Source of the DNA: Pyxicephalus adspersus | Taxonomy: Eukaryota > Chordata > Amphibia > Anura > Pyxicephalidae | Length of the DNA stretch: 64,000 nt | Direction of reading: 5' to 3' | Assembly (NCBI RefSeq): GCF_032062135.1 | Contig: NC_092868.1 | Coordinates: 44,891,603-44,955,602 of the forward strand | In this document: one piece after another, positions 37,900 to 51,905 of the stretch | How the letters are laid out: the number at the start of each line of letters is the position of its first letter | Position numbering within the stretch: position 1 is the stretch's first letter | Made by a program: the position numbers and the translations under genes | The notes under the pieces: model-generated | Seen by the model: the letters and a program-made list of their open reading frames with translations, nothing else | Databases searched by the model: none | Told to the model about the DNA's origin: nothing

Positions 37900-39163
37900 T
37901 TTATAATAGACTAAATTTATTAGTAAATATATACAAACTATGATTATATATATATATATTATAATATAAATATTATATATACTAGTCTATACCCGCCTCC
38001 CCTATTCCTGTTAGCTTTATGTACATTATAGAACAAACTTCCAATGTGACCAGCAAGTGACTGTTTCTGCAAAACAAGCGCCATAAAATGCAATTCTACA
38101 AGCACTAACATATAAAATTACTTACTGAAAACTGATGTTAGGATTGATGAAAGGAAAGAGTAAAAACACAAAAAGTAATGTAAGAATGTGCAGAAAACAA
38201 AGCTGTGAAATGAATAAGAAAGAAAAGATGGATTATCAGTTATAAAAAAAAAATAAGCCGTGTGATTATATACGTACCAATACAACCATATCATCATTCC
38301 CTATGTGGGGAAGCAGTGGTCTCTCTGCAGGGGACAGAGAAGCCCCCTACTAAGTCAGAATTTTTCCCAGGAATTCAGCAAGGATCATGTTTTTTGATGA
38401 TTGGAAAACTCTGGCTGTGCTTTAGACCTTCTGAAAGAGGTCACTGCTTCTGGACAGAGGGCACAGGCCTTGTTTAAAGTCTATTGGCCAAGACAGGCTT
38501 TTTCATGCAGCTTAAAATGAAAACCTTCAGTTTTGACACTGTATTCAGCCAATTAAGTCTGGGGACTCAATTGACCTTAAGTACTCCTACAATTGGTTAG
38601 TAGCCAAACAATTAAAGTCAGTGAATCAATATTACAGCCAGGCAAACAGCATTATATAAAGAGGTTTGAAAAGCCAACCTAAAGCATTGTCTCAAGACCG
38701 GTGGGGTCTTCACAAATAACGAAATTAGATCCTATAGCGTTTTCAAGTGTTTGGATAAAGTCCAGAAAATCTGCCTAAAAACTGCCAGTAGATAAACCTG
38801 GGCAACCAGCTTTTGAAATTAGGTGTCTTGGAAATGTAACCATAAGGCAAATTGATTGTTCATCTCAACAGATATTATGTAAATGTACATAACTGGGACA
38901 TTTAATTGAGCAGGTAACTGTATATACTTCCCAATATGCTCCATTATATTCTAAATTAGTTTGCAACTCCCCAGGTGCCTTTGTGAAAGTATCACATGCA
39001 TATGTTGTATATAAAAAAATTGTCTTGGTCTCCAGGCACAAAAGTAATCTTCCAGAAAATGGTCGGCAACTCTTAAGGGCTCTATTTCCAAAACAGGGAA
39101 TCTTACATTCCCCTATTTAAAGCTATTTAGGACAGATGTAGTGCAGGAATTCCTAGGGCTTAC

Positions 39164-39264
39164 CGTCCCACTCCGGGATCGCTGCATGGGGTACACATCG
39201 GGTGACGTGCTCATAAGCCCGGAACTGCCGGCATAATTTTCTCCCCAGCTGTACATATTAGGAT
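39164..39264 (-). CDS. pank4: pank4 exon 9
   Basis: 101 nt, phase 1 to 0. It completes Asn and encodes [18 protein letters not shown], then a diverged D-V-Y-P-M-Q-R stretch and R-S-G-T. Confidence 0.95.
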
Positions 39265-40067
<803 letters not shown>

Positions 40068-41451
40068 CTATAATAAGATAGACAGATAATTAAAATGTAC
40101 TAATCGCAGCACAGCAAAACAGAAAGTTGAACTAATAAGCTAGCCATAGAACGACAGTGGAAAAATGTTACTGAAGTAGAGTTGCATTTGTAAGAATTAG
40201 GTAGAGTCTAGGTAGCTCTAAGTGTTGGATAATTCTTGGAGTTTTAGCTCATAGTGTTGGATATTTCTTGCAGATGAGAGGAAAGGGATACGTGTACATT
40301 ACAAAGTATGATACCGTTTGATAATCCAATAAAAATAAAACAAATGGTTGCAAAAGCAAACTCTGTAATGTTTATAACTGACCCAGATAAACACATCAAC
40401 CAGCATCTTACCAGCAACATCAAAATACCCCAAGGCTGATAGATCTACAAACATCGGCCCAACGTGGACATCTAGAATGGCTGATCTTTAAATGAGTGCT
40501 GTTTAATGACACCATGCTGTTTGAAAAATGCTCTACTCAAACTTATGATCAACATGGTACCATCACAGCCAAGGAAATCAAACCATGATCAGAATTCTGT
40601 ATTTCAGGGAAGAGGGAGTGGTAGTTACCAAGAACTAAATTAATTTGTGCATGGCAGTTAAACTTGTTACAACTTCACAGGCACACCTACAACAACACAC
40701 ACGTATTACTGCCAGGGTTTTGGCAACTGTACACAAAGTTAAATTTAACAAATACTTTATAGTTTAAAATAGAAGTATCCACAATCCCCAGTTTGCACAG
40801 TATATGAGGAACCACCACCCACCCACAACTTCTATCCTATTCAGCTTAAAAAGTGAATACTAAAATAAATATATATACACACACACATACATATATACAT
40901 ATCAGTAGGAATACTGTGTCGTTGCCCACCCCACCCTAGTGTTGCGCAAATATGATTTTGCAGAACACCAGGGAAATGACTCTTTAGTATTCCCTAAACT
41001 GTCGGTGGCAGCATGAACACTGATGACCACATCAAAATCTATCATCTTATTACAGTCTCACAAGAGACCCTACTAAACCTTTTCATATTGGTCAATTCTG
41101 CCAAGTTGGTTTTTAGGCAATTATATACAGAATGGGTCTGGAAGCTGCATTTTACTTTTGCTTTTTTATTCCTCAATCCACTTCTACATAGAGATTCCCT
41201 TTAAAGAGTTTGTGTTGTTACAGTTTATCAAAAAGAAGTCCTTGTTCCAGCCCAAAAGTATTAAGGTCAGAGAGTCCATATGACAGCCATGTATTTTCCT
41301 TTTAAAGGAAGAGATTAGCAGCAACATTCATTCTGTACCTAAAAAGATGTATGCAGCCATAGCTGACCTTCTGAAAATTCAAGTAACCCGGCTCTCCACG
41401 GTTTTAGTGCTTTGGAATATCAGGATTTACTTACATGTGTTGGGTCAGGGA

Positions 41452-41610
41452 CTCAGTTACATAGTAGGTCAAGTCGAAAAAAAGTCGTAAGTCCATCAAG
41501 TTCAACCACTAGGGAAATTAACATATCCCAGATATAAAACCCTATGGACATAGTTGGTCCGGAGGAAGGCAAAAAAACCTTGGTACAATTTGCTTCAACA
41601 GGAGAATAAA
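41452..41610 (+). repeat. Dispersed repeat, GTCCATCAAGTTCAACC family
   Basis: CAGTTACATAGTAGGTCAAG and AAGTCCATCAAGTTCAACCA, with ACCCTATGGACATAGTTGG and GGAGGAAGGCAAAAAA, is a repeat pattern I know from many frog genomic sequences. Its superfamily is not known to me. Confidence 0.65.
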
Positions 41611-42329
41611 AAAACTTATTAATTACTTTGCCATAATAATTTATGTTTTTTAACACTGGGGTACAAACAACAATCGTGGTGCCTACACACTCTCTTCTGC
41701 TTATTTACCAGTAAATACTCTATAGCATGTGTGGAAGCAGGTTGTCTCTGTATCACTGTGGAATGTATCAAGATATAATCTTCTGCAGCGTGCACGTCTA
41801 TAAACCAGCTACATAAATAGCTGTGGTCTTAGAGGGAAAAAAGCAGTACAGTATAGTGCAAAACAAGGGCAGTTGTATATATTTCCGCCCTAAAAGCAGG
41901 AAAAGGAAACCACATCCTATTAGATTAACCCAACCGTTAGCTTTACTCAAACCAGTGATAGCTGATTATATAGCCAGTGCTAGGGCAAGCTGCCTTCAGG
42001 AAAATGTAAGTGAAATGGTTAAAAAAAAAAAAAAAAAGGGGAAAGTAAAATATTACAATCCACCACAACACTGACACATAACAAGGAGCTTGCTAGAAAC
42101 TGCACTGAATGGAACATTCCTGGGGCTAACCATACATTGCAGACTCCATTGGGATAAAATGTATGTGCTCATATAATGTGTATGAATGTATAAACAAAAC
42201 AACACTTCCTCCAGAAGCCATCAAGACAGCAAAAAAGGAAATATTGTATTTATATTGTAAAAAAAAAACTCAGGGTGGTTAGAGTGGGAAAGTGTCCCTA
42301 AAGTGGGAAATCTAACTACAATCTATTTT

Positions 42330-42665
42330 AGATTTCCCATTAGGTATTTGGAACCCATAAAAAAAATAGGTTCTTTAGGGAACCGGTTCTATAATTTGTG
42401 TATGAACAGCTCTGTATATTAGAATGGTGGTCAGTGGGAAGAATACCTCTTACATTGCTGGTCAGTGAATCAATTATTTATTCCCAATCTCTCGACATGC
42501 TTAAAAGTCTTTATTTATTAAAACTTAAGATCAGTGTTTTCCAACATTTTAACAGGAGAACCCACAAAATAACTTTCAGGTCTTCAGGGAACCCCTTCTA
42601 TAATTACTATATACACAGCTCACCATATATTAGCATGGTAGTCAGTAGGAAGATTGCCAACTGGA
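42330..42665. mobile_element. Two truncated CAGTGTTTCTC-family hAT MITE pieces
   Basis: 42330-42470 and 42534-42665 each carry the GGGAACC...TTCTATAATT and TAGTCAGTRGGAAGA-like blocks of the family. The second starts with the intact end CAGTGTTTTCCAAC. Both lack the other terminus. Confidence 0.65.
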
Positions 42666-42982
42666 CTTTAAACACTAGTGGTTGATTCCCGAGAGCTTAT
42701 TGCACTTAATTTGCTCTGTATATTTTATTTATTTAACACTTATGCAATCCATTTACAAAAGATGAACAAATGTATATAGATGTATGTATTTTTATATGAT
42801 GAATGTTTGTGACATTATCATAAAGTATTTTTCTATATACTTACTGCAGGCCCTATCTGACATCACTAGACAGCACCACATTCCCTAGCTGATCTTGTAA
42901 AAAACTTTTTCAAATATTCCCCAAGATTCCAACATTCAAGTCATGCAGACTGCGTACATCTTTTTTATAATGTAAGTCCCAC

Positions 42983-43164
42983 CTTGGAGAAGAAGTTGAT
43001 ACTGTAGGTGATGGTATGCATTGTGACAGGATGACCTCGAATGAAGAAGCCTCCGAAATACACCTGAGATAGGTTATGCTGTTTGGCATACAGACACGCC
43101 AACTGGCCAATGTCATTGCTGATCATGTGCAGTAAGCTCTTTGCCATGTCTTCTTTGGAGAATT
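42983..43164 (-). CDS. pank4: pank4 exon 7
   Basis: 182 nt, phase 1 to 0. It encodes [20 protein letters not shown], then [12 protein letters not shown] and [11 protein letters not shown]. Confidence 0.96.
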
Positions 43165-46100
43165 CTAAGGTACATAACAAAAATATTGAATTAAAATTAC
43201 CAGCTACCCCTTCCCAGAAATCTTCCACAGGTTTAAAGTATGACTAAAGGCAAAACTTTTTTCTTTAAATTTAGAGAAAAATCAGAGATTCAAACTGAAT
43301 GATGTGCCATGAAACTTTACATCTGTAGCACAAGCAATCCTTACAGTCCAATGTCCAATTTGGCATCCACAATATATTGACCAACACTATCAAACACAGG
43401 CAATTTGTTTAAGGATTGTTTTGGTCTGGATTTTTTTGGAAACATATTGGGAGGTTAACTGCTGGAGAAGAGGCTGGGAGACATCCTGTCTCCTGTGCAA
43501 ATCCAGATAGATAATATATATCCAGACCGTACTGAGAAAACTCTCCCTAGGTCATGCTTCTTTTCCTACTGGCTTACTATAATCCATACTATCTAATGAT
43601 TTTTTTTCCCAATTTCCACTCCTCCTTTCATTGGCTAACAATATTATGCACTCATCCTATAATCCCAACTCATAATTTCATGTCTCTACTTCCATTGAAG
43701 AAGCCAAACGGTGAAACGCATTGAGAACGAAGACAACGAAATCTAACCTATTCTATCATTCATATTCTGTTACAATATCTATTTCTGTAGTGAAACTGTC
43801 TAGTATTACTGCTGGTGTTAAAATTGTAGATTTTTTTAAAAATCAAAAGTAAAAAAAAAAACGTACAAAAACGTAACTAAAAACCCCCTCTCTATCCTTT
43901 GTTTTTTGTATATTGATATAAGCTTTGGAGCTGGCATTAGGAAACATGTAACTATGGGAAGCTTGTCCTACATCACTACAAATTAAAACATTTCAATTGA
44001 AATATTTTGTACTGATTTTTTTGGTTTACTTCTGAAGCCCTGATAAAGTGGGAAGTTCTTGGCCCATAAAATGTTTTGGCCATATTTGGTATTGCTGGAC
44101 ATTAAATTGATCTTGGTAGATTAAGTCGCCACCAAAGAAAGATGAGACACAAAATAAAAAAGGCGTAAGTAGTGGTTAAACTTCCCCTACTCTATCCAAA
44201 ACGGGAAAAAAATAGGCTTTATAGACACACACACACCTTAAAAAAAACCTGGCACAAGCCAGGGCAATTTAAACTGTAGATATGTGTAAATGGGCAAATA
44301 GGTGGCCTACAAATGCAAATCTTGATTTTTCCTGTAAAAGTCAAGCTGGTCTCTGCATTACTTGATTCACTAGTTATTGTTACAGACTTGGTTATTTCTT
44401 TACCATATAATCAGCAAGACTTGAACCTATTTTTACACTCCTTAAGACCCCCAGCAGTGTTAGACTTCTAGTTTCTAATTGGAAGCTGGGGTTCCTTCTG
44501 CAAATCCCTCACGTTGCTGGGATGTTCTGCAGGGACGGCTTGTGGATAGAACCACAGGGCTCTATCAGAGACCAGGAATCTGACACTCCCAGAAGTGTGT
44601 CGAAAAGTAGGTTCTCGGGACACCATAGGTCTGAGAGTGCTAAAAATTGGAATGCAATTTAGAGGCGGCTAAAATGAAAGGTCTGTTTACACTCCCTGGG
44701 ACCTCACCAAATCACCTACAATAAACTTTAAAAAACAAAAAGTAAAATAAATTATATACAAAAAATATGTTGGTGTCTTCCCAGCAAGAAATTCTTCCAG
44801 CTTATTCCAAAAGCATCTCTTTGCAAGGTTTTAGCTGCTCTGAGTTCTATAGAAATTATTCCAGAAATACAAGGACATCTTTTTTGAATAGGTACCGCAG
44901 GAATACAGGGGCATCTTCTTTGAATAGGCACCGCAGGTAAAAACAAGATTAGGGAAGGTATAATTCTAATTTTTTTTCAGGTGCCTTTTTCACCTACTAA
45001 GAATAGTTGATTAGGGGAACAAAAGAGACCCAATGAGTATTAGTGAACCTTTAATTTTATTAGGCCTGCTTTAGGTTTTATATCATGATTCTTACTATTC
45101 TTACATACTAAGACTACGTACACACGTTAGACGTTTGTCAATGGAAAGAATCCTTCACAATCCTTTTCATCAAAAAAAGACTGAAAGATGCATGAACAAG
45201 CTCTGTACATGCAGCACCATTCCGCTCTACGGAGAGGGGAGGGGAGAGAACTTTTCTTCAATCTCTCCCCTTCACTTGTATAGCGGTCGTTCATGGATCT
45301 GCCAGAACAGATCCATGAACGACATTGGACAAGCACTGTACACACCTCAGATTCCTGTCTAAAACTAACCCCAAGTCGATAATCGGACGAGAATCATCTG
45401 ACCTGTGTACGTAGCCTAAGAGTTCTTATTTTATAAATATTTATTTTTTGACAATCTTGTTTTAGAACAGAATACCAAGCAAAAGGTTATATACACAGCT
45501 GAAATCCATAAATATGTTTACAGTTTCCCTGCCAAAAAGAATAGTAATTCCCCAGGAGGCCCAATTGGTGAGATCACTCCAGTACTTTCTGGTTCTGTTT
45601 TAAGATTTATGGGTCATTGCTGATCATTAGGCATAGATAAAACAGGAACTGGTGGAACCTGCCTGACACCGTAAAGTGAACGTGCAGAATTTAGACAAGT
45701 ATAAACTTTTCCAATTTGTTTTATATACACAATAGAGGCAAAATGGTATTATAAACTGTATTTTAACTTCACGTTAATAAACACACAATTCATTCTAAAG
45801 CTATATAAGAGTTTTTGCAAGTAATTTCAAGTGATTTTACTGCTCAGAACCGCTTGCAAAAAATTATTAATACAAGACAGAATGGGTCTTTTCATCATCC
45901 TTTGATAGACAGCAGGAGGACATTTTTTTGCACATTTTTTTTTTTGGATGCTTGATGTATAATATGCAAAGCAGTTTTGCAAAGCATTAAAAACACCTCC
46001 GACTACAAATGACTGCACACACGTTTGCAAACACTTGCTTAGTAAACCAAGTTATGCATATTCGTTGCAGGTGTTTATTTTATTTTCATAATTAAACAAT

Positions 46101-47417
46101 CTAGAAATGTCAAACTGGAACACAGGCAACCTGAGGAAACTAAGAAGGGAAATGATTTTTCACTGAGCTTAGGACCCTCCTATTATCCAGAGAATTATAC
46201 ATTCCATAGGAATTCAGAGTATTTAGTAGTAGTTATAGTTTTGTCTATGTTTCCAAATTTTTTTTCATTTTCATTTCATACACGGAAATGGTTGGAAATA
46301 TTTTTATAAGCCAGAAGGCTTCTTCTCTAAGAGAGACCAGAACTGTTAAAAGGGAGAAGAGAGCCTAAAACAAAAACTAAATGTGTTTCACATGGGGATT
46401 ACAAAAAAAGGAAATTTGGTTATTGTTTTGGCTCATGTAGAGAGCACCTAGAATATGGAGAAAGATTCCGAGGCCCTTTACTATGTTTTCCATCATAACA
46501 TTTAACAAAATACATGAGGGGACAAGAAAAGTGGAATTATATATTAATTAGAGGGCAAATATGTCTAATTTGGTGAACTTTATTGGACATAACCTGACAT
46601 AATTGATAAAATGAATAAAAATTTGAGAACAAGAAAAGTTTATAGATTTTTAGTTGACTGCAATGGATGTGTTTTTTCTAAGTCTGGCTTGTTTCATAAT
46701 TACATGCTTTTGGGAATCCTAAAAAAAAAAATCAGAATATGTAGAAGCAGTTTTTTGCACACATAAATGAAACAATGAACAGGGAATTACTGGTATTCAG
46801 TTCATAGATGTGGTGAAGCTGATTGTTGATTGTAAGCAGCTAGTCTCCAACAACTTTTTTACCACAGGTCTGCTCAGATCCATCTACTGCTGTGTCCACT
46901 TGCTCTAACCATAAGCCTTTGGGCCCAACATCCACCCTAACTGGATACAATGTCCTAGTCTAGTTCCTGGCTTACTTATTCTATGAATCTGTTGATGAGC
47001 AATGCTTTGAAAGTAAGGAATGGAGAATTGGTTAGCTTGGCCAACCTACATGAAAAGTCAGTGTTGTCCACACACAAGCTACGAATAGTGTACAGTATAT
47101 TAAAAGCTACTTTATAGCTGCAACACAAAAGTTTTAGCCTCAAAGTGCACCCATTCCATGGACACTAGAGCAGAGGGCAAATGTGCACTGAACACTCCCT
47201 TCTTAGACAGATGGATATCCTATTTGTTATTAGGCTCTCAACCCCGTGGTCACCAAATTAAATAATTCTGACCACAATTAAAAACAGCAACACTTCTGTT
47301 TTTGTTCTTCCTCCCTGTCAAAGATCGATAAATTCACTGACTGTCAATAGGAAAGAAAAGTTTTTTTTATTATTGGGTTTCAAGTGGTTAAGGAACAGAT
47401 TTTCACTCCTCTCATAC
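43165..47417 (-). other. pank4 intron 6 (4.25 kb)
   Basis: It contains two GAAACGCATTG/AAATGTTTTGG-type repeat motifs (43690-43740 and 44030-44090) and Harbinger-like MITE copy C (45112-45416). About 45.4-47.4 kb holds nothing I recognise. Confidence 0.8.
45112..45416. mobile_element. Harbinger-like MITE, copy C (305 bp)
   Basis: The ends GACTACGTACACACG and, inverted, TGTGTACGTAGCC are nearly complementary. Perfect TAA flanks lie at 45109-45111 and 45417-45419. Confidence 0.92.
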
Positions 47418-47571
47418 CTTTGTCTGTTATGGCTGATTTGCCAAAGCTGCTGGCAATCAGGTCTCCTGTTAAGCCGAGAATTTGGTATGCTCCACCATAT
47501 ATATCTTTCACCAGCATGTCAACATTTGTATGTTGTCCCTTTGCAGCAAGCTGTAATAATTCATCAAACCT
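47418..47571 (-). CDS. pank4: pank4 exon 6
   Basis: 154 nt, phase 0 to 1. It encodes [19 protein letters not shown], then V-K-D-I-Y-G-G-A-Y and L-I-A-S-S-F-G-K-S. Confidence 0.96.
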
Positions 47572-47697
47572 CTGTTGGTGAAAAAAAATGTTTATTTTAA
47601 AGGGATGAAACTGAAAAAAATGCTTCAAAAAGTGCCGTACAAAAATGTTGTAATTCAGTTTTGTGTCAAAAGTCTAAACAGAAAAAACAAATCTAAC

Positions 47698-47790
47698 CTT
47701 TGTCTTTGTGAGCAAAGCTCCAAGTCCCCAGAAAGTACCCCCTCCTATGGAACTCCCTCCAATCCGCTCAAACTTGTCCTCGGTTTCTAC
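47698..47790 (-). CDS. pank4: pank4 exon 5: catalytic Arg
   Basis: 93 nt, phase 0 to 0. It encodes [20 protein letters not shown], then [11 protein letters not shown]. The Arg (codon CGG, 47764-47766 on the minus strand) sits where PANK3 has Arg207 and amniote PANK4 has Trp. Confidence 0.97.
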
Positions 47791-48495
47791 CTGGCACAAA
47801 GAGAAGACATTGCAGAATATGATCAGTACAGAAAATAGGGCTGTAAATTTGCAAGAATTAGGCAATAAGATATGTATACAAGGGTTAGGATTCAATATAT
47901 TGTAATACAGTAGTGAAAGACAATATATTGCAATTTTGTAAAAACTGAATTTAGGAAAACATTATAGAATATAAATTCATACATTGTTCCAGCTTACTTC
48001 CTTCCCTGCTCCCCTCTGACCATTTTCAGATGCAGATTGTGGGTAGAATTGCAGCACAACTGCCTTAAAATGTGTTTCCCCAGGCCCGTGATATCACTGC
48101 TGCACATTATCCATTTAGACCTCGGGTTGTTAAGCACCCTGTGGGTCCTTCTATAGTTACTTTATCCACAGCTCACAGTATATTAGTCCTGGGGTCGGTG
48201 GAAAAACTCCTTTTACATTGCCAACAGGGGAAAAAATGTCACCCTTAAAGATAGCCAGAAAAATCAAAGGTGTCAATAAAACTGACCTGAGAGGTACAAC
48301 AAATTGATCATTACTCATGGAACCCCTAGCATTAGAGTAATTATATTTTCTTAAATCTCCAAATGAAATTTTAATGTGACCATGGCATAGGCTAATAAAA
48401 CAGAAGGGATCGGAGTAGAAGCAATTCTCCTATATAATGATTTCTGTATCAAACCTACAAAATCTTGACTTCTATCACTGATAAAATAAACTCAC
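47791..48495 (-). other. pank4 intron 4
   Basis: It contains a decayed CAGTGTTTCTC-family hAT fragment (48118-48325), recognised by CACCCTTAAAGATAGCCAGA and GGAACCCCTAG. Confidence 0.75.
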
Positions 48496-48679
48496 CTTGA
48501 CTACAGATACCCCAGAACCTATATTAACTAATAAATATGGGAAGATATTAGGATGGGTAGTTTGAAATCGAAATTCAGGATCTGCGTGTTTTACGTAGAC
48601 AAAAGCTTCATGAGGTATATTTTTCAGTACAAAATTACAGCCTTTTATAAGACAGGTCATCTCATCCTCCTTATCCACT
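48496..48679 (-). CDS. pank4: pank4 exon 4: catalytic Glu
   Basis: 184 nt, phase 2 to 0. It encodes [16 protein letters not shown] and the V-N-I-G-S-G-V-S nucleotide-site motif. The Glu in E-D-E-M-T (codon GAG, 48661-48663 on the minus strand) aligns with PANK3 Glu138; amniote PANK4 has Val there. Confidence 0.97.
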
Positions 48680-49251
48680 CTAGAAGGGAAGAAAAACAAA
48701 AATCAACATTACACTTGGCAACAAATCCTAAAATAACTGTACAGAGAAATAAACACATTAGACATAATTTGATTTTATTCTCTTCAAACATAACTTCCTG
48801 TTGCTTAGTGCCAACATGCACAATTGTTTCCATGGTATACTTAGCTGAACTTCTTGGTAATTACCTGCCTTAGTTTACAAACAACTGAGGCGTCAAACCA
48901 AAAAGGAAGGGAAAAGCTCCCTTGGCTGCACAATGAAAACTGTTGCAAGGCACAGCCAGCACCTGATTCAGCAAACAGCAAAGAAGAAATCAATGCACAC
49001 AACTGAGTGAAAGATTTTAAAAGCAACCTGTCAATTTAATTATATATAAAGAAGATAAATAAATTTATGCTTTATGTGCACATATTAGATACGCAAAGAA
49101 AATGTTTAGAAAGCTGATGAAATTTGCAAACCTTCAGCTTGGTCTTTTGTCCTAACCCCCAAAGCTATCCCTATAGTTCAGTGTGACCACTCAATGTATT
49201 AAAGAACCAATAGGGACTCTCAGTACGTAAAAAAGACGGAGCTAGGAATAA

Positions 49252-49532
49252 GACTACATACACACGTGGCTGGGCTAGTATCCGATGAGAATCTGACGTG
49301 TACAATGCTAGTTCGACGTCATTCATGGATCTGTTCTGGCAGATCCACAAATGATTGTAATACAAGTGAAGGGGAGAGAGCACAGCGGGGTGCCGCTCCG
49401 TCGTTCTTCCCCCTTCCCTCTCCATAAGAGTAGAACGGCGCTGTATGTACAGCACTTGTTCAGTATTTTGTCGCTGGAAAGGATAGTGAAAGATCTTTTC
49501 CAACGTCAATTATTGCTCCTGTGTACATAGCC
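49252..49532. mobile_element. Harbinger-like MITE, copy D (281 bp)
   Basis: It starts GACTACATACACACG after TAA (49249-49251) and ends TGTGTACATAGCC before CAA, a one-base change from TAA. The interior matches copy A over GGGTGCCGCTCCGTCG. Confidence 0.88.
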
Positions 49533-50568
49533 CAAGGCTAACTGATTATCCCGATGACTTCACCTGCCTGTATCTCTACATCAGCCTCTCTCTAACTTTT
49601 TTACATTGAACCCTTGAAAAAAAAAAACTCTGAGGTCTAAGAGAATCCTTGTCATAGCTGCTATACTTACAGTTTGGTGGTAAAGTGGAAAGAATTCTTC
49701 TTACATTTCTGGCCATTGGGAAGAAAGTCACTCTTACAGTCAAAATACCCTGAGAGGCACAAATTGCTCAAAGAACCCCTAAGAACCTCTGGAGGAACCC
49801 TGCTCTATATTTACAGATCATTTTGACAAGGAGGTTTCTATGGCTGTGACCTCCGCTAAGACCTCTGCTTTTCTATCAAATGCTCAGAGAAACGTCCAGT
49901 GCTTGGCTGTCTTCCCCTTCAGCACTTTAGGTTACTGACCCAGGCATAAAACACTAAAAGTAAAGTCAGAACTCCTTATCTAAGTATAGCTTTTGGATGT
50001 TATGTGAAACCTTGTAATTTAGTTACTTTCCTGTGCAATTAGCTTTTTTAAAAAGGAAAGCCTATGCATTTTTTTCAGGGCAGAGAACATTTCAAGTCCA
50101 TCAACTTGCAAGTAGTGAAAATTAGCGACACCCTGACAACTTAAAATGCAAAGTCCAAGCTCTAAAGAATTAGCATGTTCAGCAATTGGTAATAAGAGGA
50201 TAGGGGTGCCAATGTCTACATGTCACTATTGGTAGACACTTCAGGAATAAAGCTGTGGGTGCTACAGATTCCAATGTACTGCAGTGCAACAAGTGGGAAA
50301 AAGTGTTGACATTTATTATTGGGACTAAAGCAAAATTTTAGCGTACAAATATGCAAGCAAAGACATACTAAGTTAATTCTGCATTAACTATTTCTAATTT
50401 TGAGCATGCACAGATCAATGTATAATCCCGGCACCCGTGAACAAGAGGCATTTCATGCCAAATAGTGCTACCTCCTGGTGTTTTTTTTTTTTTTTGTTTG
50501 CATGGTTTCGGTCCACTTAAATTTAGTATAAAGCTTGCAATCTTCCTTCTCAACCTACAGCTTTGTAA

Positions 50569-50877
50569 GGCTATGTACACACGCTAGATTTTTGTAGTTG
50601 GAAAGGATCTTTTACAACTGTTTCCAACAACAAAGGACTGAAAGAAGAATGAAGGAGTGCTGTACATACATACATGGAGAGGGAAGGGGGAAAATGAGTG
50701 AACGGCACCCCACTGCACTCTCTTCCTTTCACTTCCATCGTGGTCATTCGTCTTCTGTCGTTCATGGATCAGCTAGGACAGATCCATGAATCTTGTTGGA
50801 CGGCCTCTGTACACATCAGATTCTCATCCGAAAAAAAGACCTATGGCCGAGAATCATCTGACCTGTGTAAAAAAGCT
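50569..50877. mobile_element. Harbinger-like MITE, copy E (309 bp)
   Basis: It starts GGCTATGTACACACG and is flanked by TAA at 50566-50568 and 50878-50880. The right end is degraded to CTGTGTAAAAAAGCT. Confidence 0.88.
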
Positions 50878-51572
50878 TAACGCAAGTGTCTATATGATAG
50901 GATATAAATAAATGGATTGAGGTAAACCCCCGTAAAAAAAAAATAATGCTTCGTGTACCGGGACTAACCATGATTTACAATCACAAGGTCATACAAATTT
51001 GAATATTTTTTGTAACATACCAGTCATAATCTGTTGGCTGTGCAATCACCCTGTGGCTCTGTATAATCAACAACCCAGCTAGTTGTTTCCAGGTCAAAGA
51101 ATAAATGAACCTGAAGCCAGGGTATGTTATTATGAAGTTTAAAAAAAAATAATTGCTGACTACTACCATCCATAAAATCTGCTTAGCTGTACTGAACTTT
51201 TCATGCACTTTGCTCTATTGAATGGAATGCATGACACAAAGTGTTAGGGGTTTAGTGGCTGTTAACAGAATCTATGATAACATGACCCCCAAAGGAAACC
51301 AGTACCAGAACAATACAGAAGATGTCACCAAACAGTGACCAGGGGGAGAGCATTGTATTGTCAACAGGTGGGCAGTCAATGAGTGAAAGAAATACCTGTG
51401 TATACTTTAGAAGCGCTATGCGGTGTATATCTACTAAGCAGACAGTGACATGAGCATTCTGCTGAGCTGTTAACTTGTAAAAGACATTAAAGTAAGGTGT
51501 CCTTACTTAACTAACTCTGCACTCCAACCTGGTTAGCAAACCAAGAGGTATGTAAAGAGACTCTGTCACAAG

Positions 51573-51905
51573 ATTATTATTATCATGACATCATATTTAT
51601 ATAGTGTGGACATATTACCCAGCGCTGCACAAAGTCTATTGTCATGTCACTAGCTGTCTTTCAAAGGTGCTCATATTCTAATGTTTTAATGATAGTCATA
51701 TGTCTTTAATACAGTCTAAGGTTGATTTTAGGGGAAAGCCAATTAACCTAACTGCATGTTTTTGGAATGTGGGAGGAAACCGGAGTACCTGGAGGAAACC
51801 CACACAGACATGGGGAGAACCTGCAAATTCCATGCAGTTAGTGTCCTGGTCAAGATTTCGAACTTAGCACTGGAAAGGCCAGAGTGCTAACCGAGCTGAC
51901 CCACA
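51573..51905 (-). repeat. tRNA-headed SINE, near full length, reverse
   Basis: Read on the minus strand, it has a tRNA-like head (A-box-like GGTTAGCACTCTGGCC, B box GTTCGAAATC). The body contains CAGGTTCTCCCCATGTCTG, TGGGTTTCCTCC and GGTTTCCTCCCACATTCC, then ATTGTA-type sequence and the TATATAAAT...AATAATAAT tail. Confidence 0.8.

Larger units (their letters stand above)
36991..39163 (-). other. pank4 intron 9
   Basis: It contains a Harbinger-like MITE with a decayed right end (37379 to about 37690) and (AT)n tracts (37841-37895 and 37946-37980). Confidence 0.8.
40068..42982 (-). other. pank4 intron 7
   Basis: It contains a frog-type repeat (41452-41610), a poly(A) run (42020-42036) and two truncated hAT MITE pieces (42330-42470 and 42534-42665). 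Short (AT/AC) tracts lie near 40868-40901. Confidence 0.8.
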
